From Lucinisca nassula (Eukaryota; Mollusca; Bivalvia; Lucinida; Lucinidae), in assembly GCA_963580285.1 (NCBI GenBank), contig OY757023.1:129922027-129986026 (forward strand): a stretch of 64,000 nucleotides of DNA, read 5' to 3'. The translations under genes were made by a program, and so were the position numbers. Shown here piece by piece: positions 63,673 to 64,000 of the stretch (position 1 is its first letter; every line of letters begins with the position of its first letter). The notes under the pieces are model-generated. The model was not told the origin of the DNA and searched no databases. It saw only the letters and a program-made list of their open reading frames with translations.

Positions 63673-63704
63673 GTAATTTCATTCAACACATGCATGTAAA
63701 AGGT

Positions 63705-64000
63705 GGTTTTTGTTTGTTTGTATTGGAGTTTTACGGCCCAGTCAACACTATTTAGGTCATTTTTGAGCCGGTCAGTTTACTTATCAACACTTTCCTGGGC
63801 AGGCTTATACGTAAGCGGTTAACCAGTACAGTGCACATTCTTTCGCCAGAAACTGACAACTGCCCTTCTTGAATCAGCGGAAGGGAGAGAATGACCGTAG
63901 AAAAGATTTCATGATCAATCTCCACGAAAGAATGTTGCCGACCCCGGCGGGAGTCGAACCCGCGTCCTCCTGATCACCAGTCAGACGCGCATCCGACTGA
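63705..64000 (-). mobile_element. SINE-B copy, cut by window end
   Basis: TTTGTATTGGAGTTTTACGG CCCAGTCAACAC to GACGCGCATCCGACTGA on the reverse strand; the tRNA-like head is incomplete. It begins 33 bp after exon 11. Confidence 0.88.

Noticed and set aside
61097..61279. Frame running into exon 10 as extra coding sequence
   Set aside because: It is in a different frame from exon 10 and comes from an interspersed repeat; exon 9 joins exon 10 perfectly at 61276.

Overview
The window looks like genomic DNA of a marine or freshwater bivalve-type mollusc. Genes are intron-rich with GT/AG splice sites. Most of the sequence is tRNA-derived SINEs, hairpin MITEs, LINE and mariner relics, and ~130-180 bp tandem arrays that carry GGTCAAGGTCA-type motifs. 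No bacterial gene organisation (operons, ribosome binding sites, dense ORFs) is present. The species assignment is inference from repeat style.

One host gene is supported. It runs on the + strand from 11914 to beyond the right edge and encodes an ANL-superfamily acyl-CoA ligase (4-coumarate-CoA-ligase / luciferase-like). I assembled eleven coding exons by hand: 11914-12090, 15086-15293, 16418-16512, 23720-23937, 27793-27813 (a 21-nt microexon), 29973-30138, 33919-34090, 35271-35368, 45206-45350, 61276-61358 and 63507-63672. All splice phases agree and the joined frame is open for 516 codons. It contains the AMP-binding P-loop, YGMTE, TGD and [11 protein letters not shown] motifs in the family order. 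The last segment with the catalytic lysine lies outside the window. The first exon begins MGNRQSS, an N-myristoylation-like start.

The rest is mobile DNA. 1-11.7 kb: SINEs, a mariner relic, a pogo-like MITE, nested tandem-repeat carriers (2.4-8.0 kb), a 2-kb TIR element of ATGGATATCCAT palindromes inserted into a SINE (8176-10167), and a 1-kb ACGT-rich TIR element. Introns 1-3: SINEs, LINE 3' ends (one with an intact RT frame at 18429-19868), foldback elements, and a 1.1-kb ATC-type microsatellite filling intron 2. Introns 4-7: DR1-like arrays, hairpin MITEs, SINEs. Intron 8 (9.8 kb): an imperfect inverted-repeat pair enclosing a Penelope-like-type RT element on the - strand. Intron 9 (15.9 kb): tandem arrays, a mariner gene split by a SINE, a miniature LTR element whose LTRs each carry a complete tRNA-like sequence (53049-53431), and a 3.9-kb element with ~630-bp inverted arms and a 5-bp target duplication (56826-60718). 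Introns 10-11: foldbacks, a TTAA-flanked MITE and SINEs.

Two themes recur. Short hairpin cassettes recur inside MITEs that have different terminal repeats. Tandem arrays are bounded by mobile-element-like ends. Names used below: SINE-A starts GGCCCCCGCCCAT and ends in a CAAA-type tail; SINE-B has a GCCTCGGTAGCTCAGTCGGATGC tRNA-like head; SINE-C has a CTCCGTGGCCTAGTGG head; SINE-D has a GAAGCCTCCGTGGTGCAGTGG head. Hairpin-1 has the arm GGGTACTCGTTAGAACCGCC; hairpin-2 has the arm GCAAACAGTGTAGACC.
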